From: Paracoccaceae bacterium
Lineage (GTDB): Bacteria; Pseudomonadota; Alphaproteobacteria; Rhodobacterales; Rhodobacteraceae
Assembly (NCBI GenBank): GCA_016765235.1
Contig: JAESQH010000036.1
Coordinates: forward strand, 17,393 to 24,686
Direction of reading: 5' to 3'
Length of the DNA: 7,294 bases
Part shown: piece by piece, positions 6,067 to 7,294 of the stretch
Layout: the number at the start of each line of letters is the position of its first letter
Numbering within the stretch: position 1 is the first letter of the stretch
The notes under the pieces: generated by a model
What the model was told of the DNA's origin: nothing
Database searches by the model: none
Seen by the model: only the letters and a program-made list of their open reading frames with translations
Program-made: the position numbers and the translations under genes

Positions 6067-7167
6067 ATGTCCATGAATTCGTTCGGCCATCTGTTTCGTG
6101 TAACCACTTGGGGCGAAAGCCACGGGCCTGCTTTGGGTGCGGTGGTTGACGGCTGCCCACCGAATGTGCCGCTGAGCGCTGATATGATTCAGCACTGGCT
6201 GGACAAACGTAAACCGGGCCAGAACAAATTCACTACACAACGGCAAGAGGCCGATCAGGTGGAGATATTATCTGGCGTATTCGAGGGGAAAACGACGGGT
6301 ACGCCCATTCAGTTGATGATCCGCAATACCGATCAACGCTCTAAGGATTACGGCGATATTCATGAAAAATTTCGACCCGGACATGCGGATATCACCTATT
6401 TCCAGAAATACGGGAACCGCGATTATCGTGGTGGCGGTCGCTCCAGTGCACGTGAAACTGCTGCGCGAGTGGCGGCTGGTGGTGTGGCGCGCGAGGTTCT
6501 GAAGTCACTGCTGCCTGAGATGAAAATCACCGGATATATGGTGCAGATGGGGCCGCATAAAATCGACCGCAACAACTTTGATTTGGCGCAGATCGAGGCA
6601 AACACCTTCTGGACACCAGATGCTGTGATGGCTGCGAAATGGGATGAATATCTGTCAGCGCTTCGTAAATCGGGCAGTTCCGTTGGTGCGGTGGTGGAGG
6701 TGATTGCGTCCGGACTTCCAGCAGGCCTTGGGGCGCCCGTATATGCCAAACTGGATACGGATATTGCTACTGCGATGATGTCGATCAATGCCGTTAAAGC
6801 TGTTGAGATCGGTGCAGGCATGGATGCCGCTACGCTAACAGGCGAAGAAAATGCTGATGAAATTACCATGGGGCCGGATGGGCCGATTTATTCCAGCAAC
6901 CATTCTGGCGGTATTTTGGGCGGCATTTCGACGGGCCAAGACGTAGTTTGTCGTTTCGCGGTTAAGCCGACTTCGTCGATTTTAACTCCGCGAAATACGA
7001 TCACCAAATCCGGTGAAAACACCGAAATCATTACAAAGGGCCGTCACGATCCATGTGTGGGTATTCGTGCCGTTCCGGTTGGCGAGGCGATGATGGCATG
7101 CGTTTTGTTGGATCACGTCTTGCTGCATCGCGGGCAAATTGGTGAAAATCAGGGACATATTGGGTAA
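6067..7167 (+). CDS. aroC: Chorismate synthase
   Basis: This enzyme converts 5-enolpyruvylshikimate-3-phosphate to chorismate with loss of phosphate, the last shikimate-pathway step. It needs reduced FMN and acts in the cytoplasm as a tetramer. The product has 366 residues, normal for bacterial AroC. Signature segments are WGESHGPALG (15-24, with conserved H19), RPGHAD (103-108, with H106), GNRDYRGGGRSSARET (116-131), SNHSGGILGGISTGQD (277-292) and GRHDPCVGIRAVPVGE (325-340). I start at ATG 6067 because AAAGGAG (6052-6058) lies 8 nt upstream and MSMNSFGHLFRVTTWGESHG is the normal N-terminus. The second Met (6073) is possible but less well spaced. The frame stays open back to 5899, but that extension runs antisense through the riboswitch and resembles no AroC. 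It is divergent from thiBPQ and probably cotranscribed with the small gene after it. Confidence 0.98.
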   Translation: MSMNSFGHLFRVTTWGESHGPALGAVVDGCPPNVPLSADMIQHWLDKRKPGQNKFTTQRQEADQVEILSGVFEGKTTGTPIQLMIRNTDQRSKDYGDIHEKFRPGHADITYFQKYGNRDYRGGGRSSARETAARVAAGGVAREVLKSLLPEMKITGYMVQMGPHKIDRNNFDLAQIEANTFWTPDAVMAAKWDEYLSALRKSGSSVGAVVEVIASGLPAGLGAPVYAKLDTDIATAMMSINAVKAVEIGAGMDAATLTGEENADEITMGPDGPIYSSNHSGGILGGISTGQDVVCRFAVKPTSSILTPRNTITKSGENTEIITKGRHDPCVGIRAVPVGEAMMACVLLDHVLLHRGQIGENQGHIG

Positions 7168-7178
7168 AGGAAAATACT

Positions 7179-7294
7179 ATGGAATGGTTTACAGGTATAT
7201 TGGTTAACGTCTTCATTGCAGCAGCAATATTGGTTGGCGCTGTATGGTTATCGAGCTTGGTGGGAAAACAACTTCGCGCGCTCGGCAAAAAACA
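7179..7294 (+). CDS. Small membrane protein, unknown function (3' partial)
   Basis: An ATG at 7179 is preceded by AAAGGA (7166-7171), 7 nt away, and the frame stays open to the window end (38 codons plus 2 bases). The product begins MEWFTGILVNVF, followed by the hydrophobic IAAAILVGAVWL, so residues about 6-25 form one membrane helix. A basic, presumably cytoplasmic stretch follows (GKQLRALGKK). The gap of 11 nt to aroC and the absence of a terminator suggest the same transcript. I do not recognise the family. It could be a short single-pass protein that ends just past the window, or the N-terminal anchor of a longer protein. The good ribosome-binding site and the helix-then-positive pattern favour a real gene over a chance frame. 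Confidence 0.6.
   Translation, partial: MEWFTGILVNVFIAAAILVGAVWLSSLVGKQLRALGKK

Noticed and set aside
1..7294. A novel defence, mobile or biosynthetic system
   Set aside because: All long frames are accounted for by petABC, thiBPQ and aroC. I found no transposase, integrase, tRNA, direct-repeat array, toxin-antitoxin pair or unexplained gene-sized region apart from the cut small frame at the right edge.

Overview
The window looks like chromosomal DNA from an alphaproteobacterium, most likely of the Rhodobacteraceae/Roseobacter group. The main support is the bc1 operon. Cytochrome b carries its heme ligands at H97, H111, H198 and H212, and PEWY at 294-297, which is the numbering I recall for Rhodobacter capsulatus. 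The Rieske protein and cytochrome c1 are also of the alphaproteobacterial type. The genus cannot be fixed from this sequence alone.

Layout: (1) Positions 1-2551, plus strand: petA (5' end cut off by the window), petB and petC, the three catalytic subunits of the cytochrome bc1 complex, with 11 and 21 nt between genes. (2) Positions 2572-2602: one strong hairpin with A- and T-rich flanks, serving as a bidirectional terminator between two convergent operons. Its right arm runs into the thiQ stop codon. (3) Positions 2601-5828, minus strand: thiB-thiP-thiQ, an ABC importer for thiamine and thiamine phosphates. The genes overlap by 25 and 17 nt, and thiQ most likely starts at a TTG. (4) Positions 5829-5967, minus strand: a canonical TPP riboswitch aptamer, followed by a leader in which a UCCUCC element can mask the thiB Shine-Dalgarno sequence. 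(5) Positions 6067-7167, plus strand, divergent from thiB: aroC, chorismate synthase. (6) From 7179 to the window end, plus strand: the beginning of a small membrane protein gene of unknown function, 11 nt after aroC.

Functionally, the window joins three unrelated housekeeping modules: ubiquinol oxidation and proton translocation, thiamine salvage under TPP feedback, and the last step of the shikimate pathway. All complete genes are intact, with family-typical lengths and motifs. I see no insertion sequence, CRISPR array, tRNA, rRNA, phage gene or defence system, and nothing that supports a new multi-gene system. The observations most worth a second look are small: a D-loop substitution in ThiQ, a cytochrome c1 without extra cysteines, the predicted translational switch of the riboswitch, the shared terminator, and the small membrane protein at the right edge.
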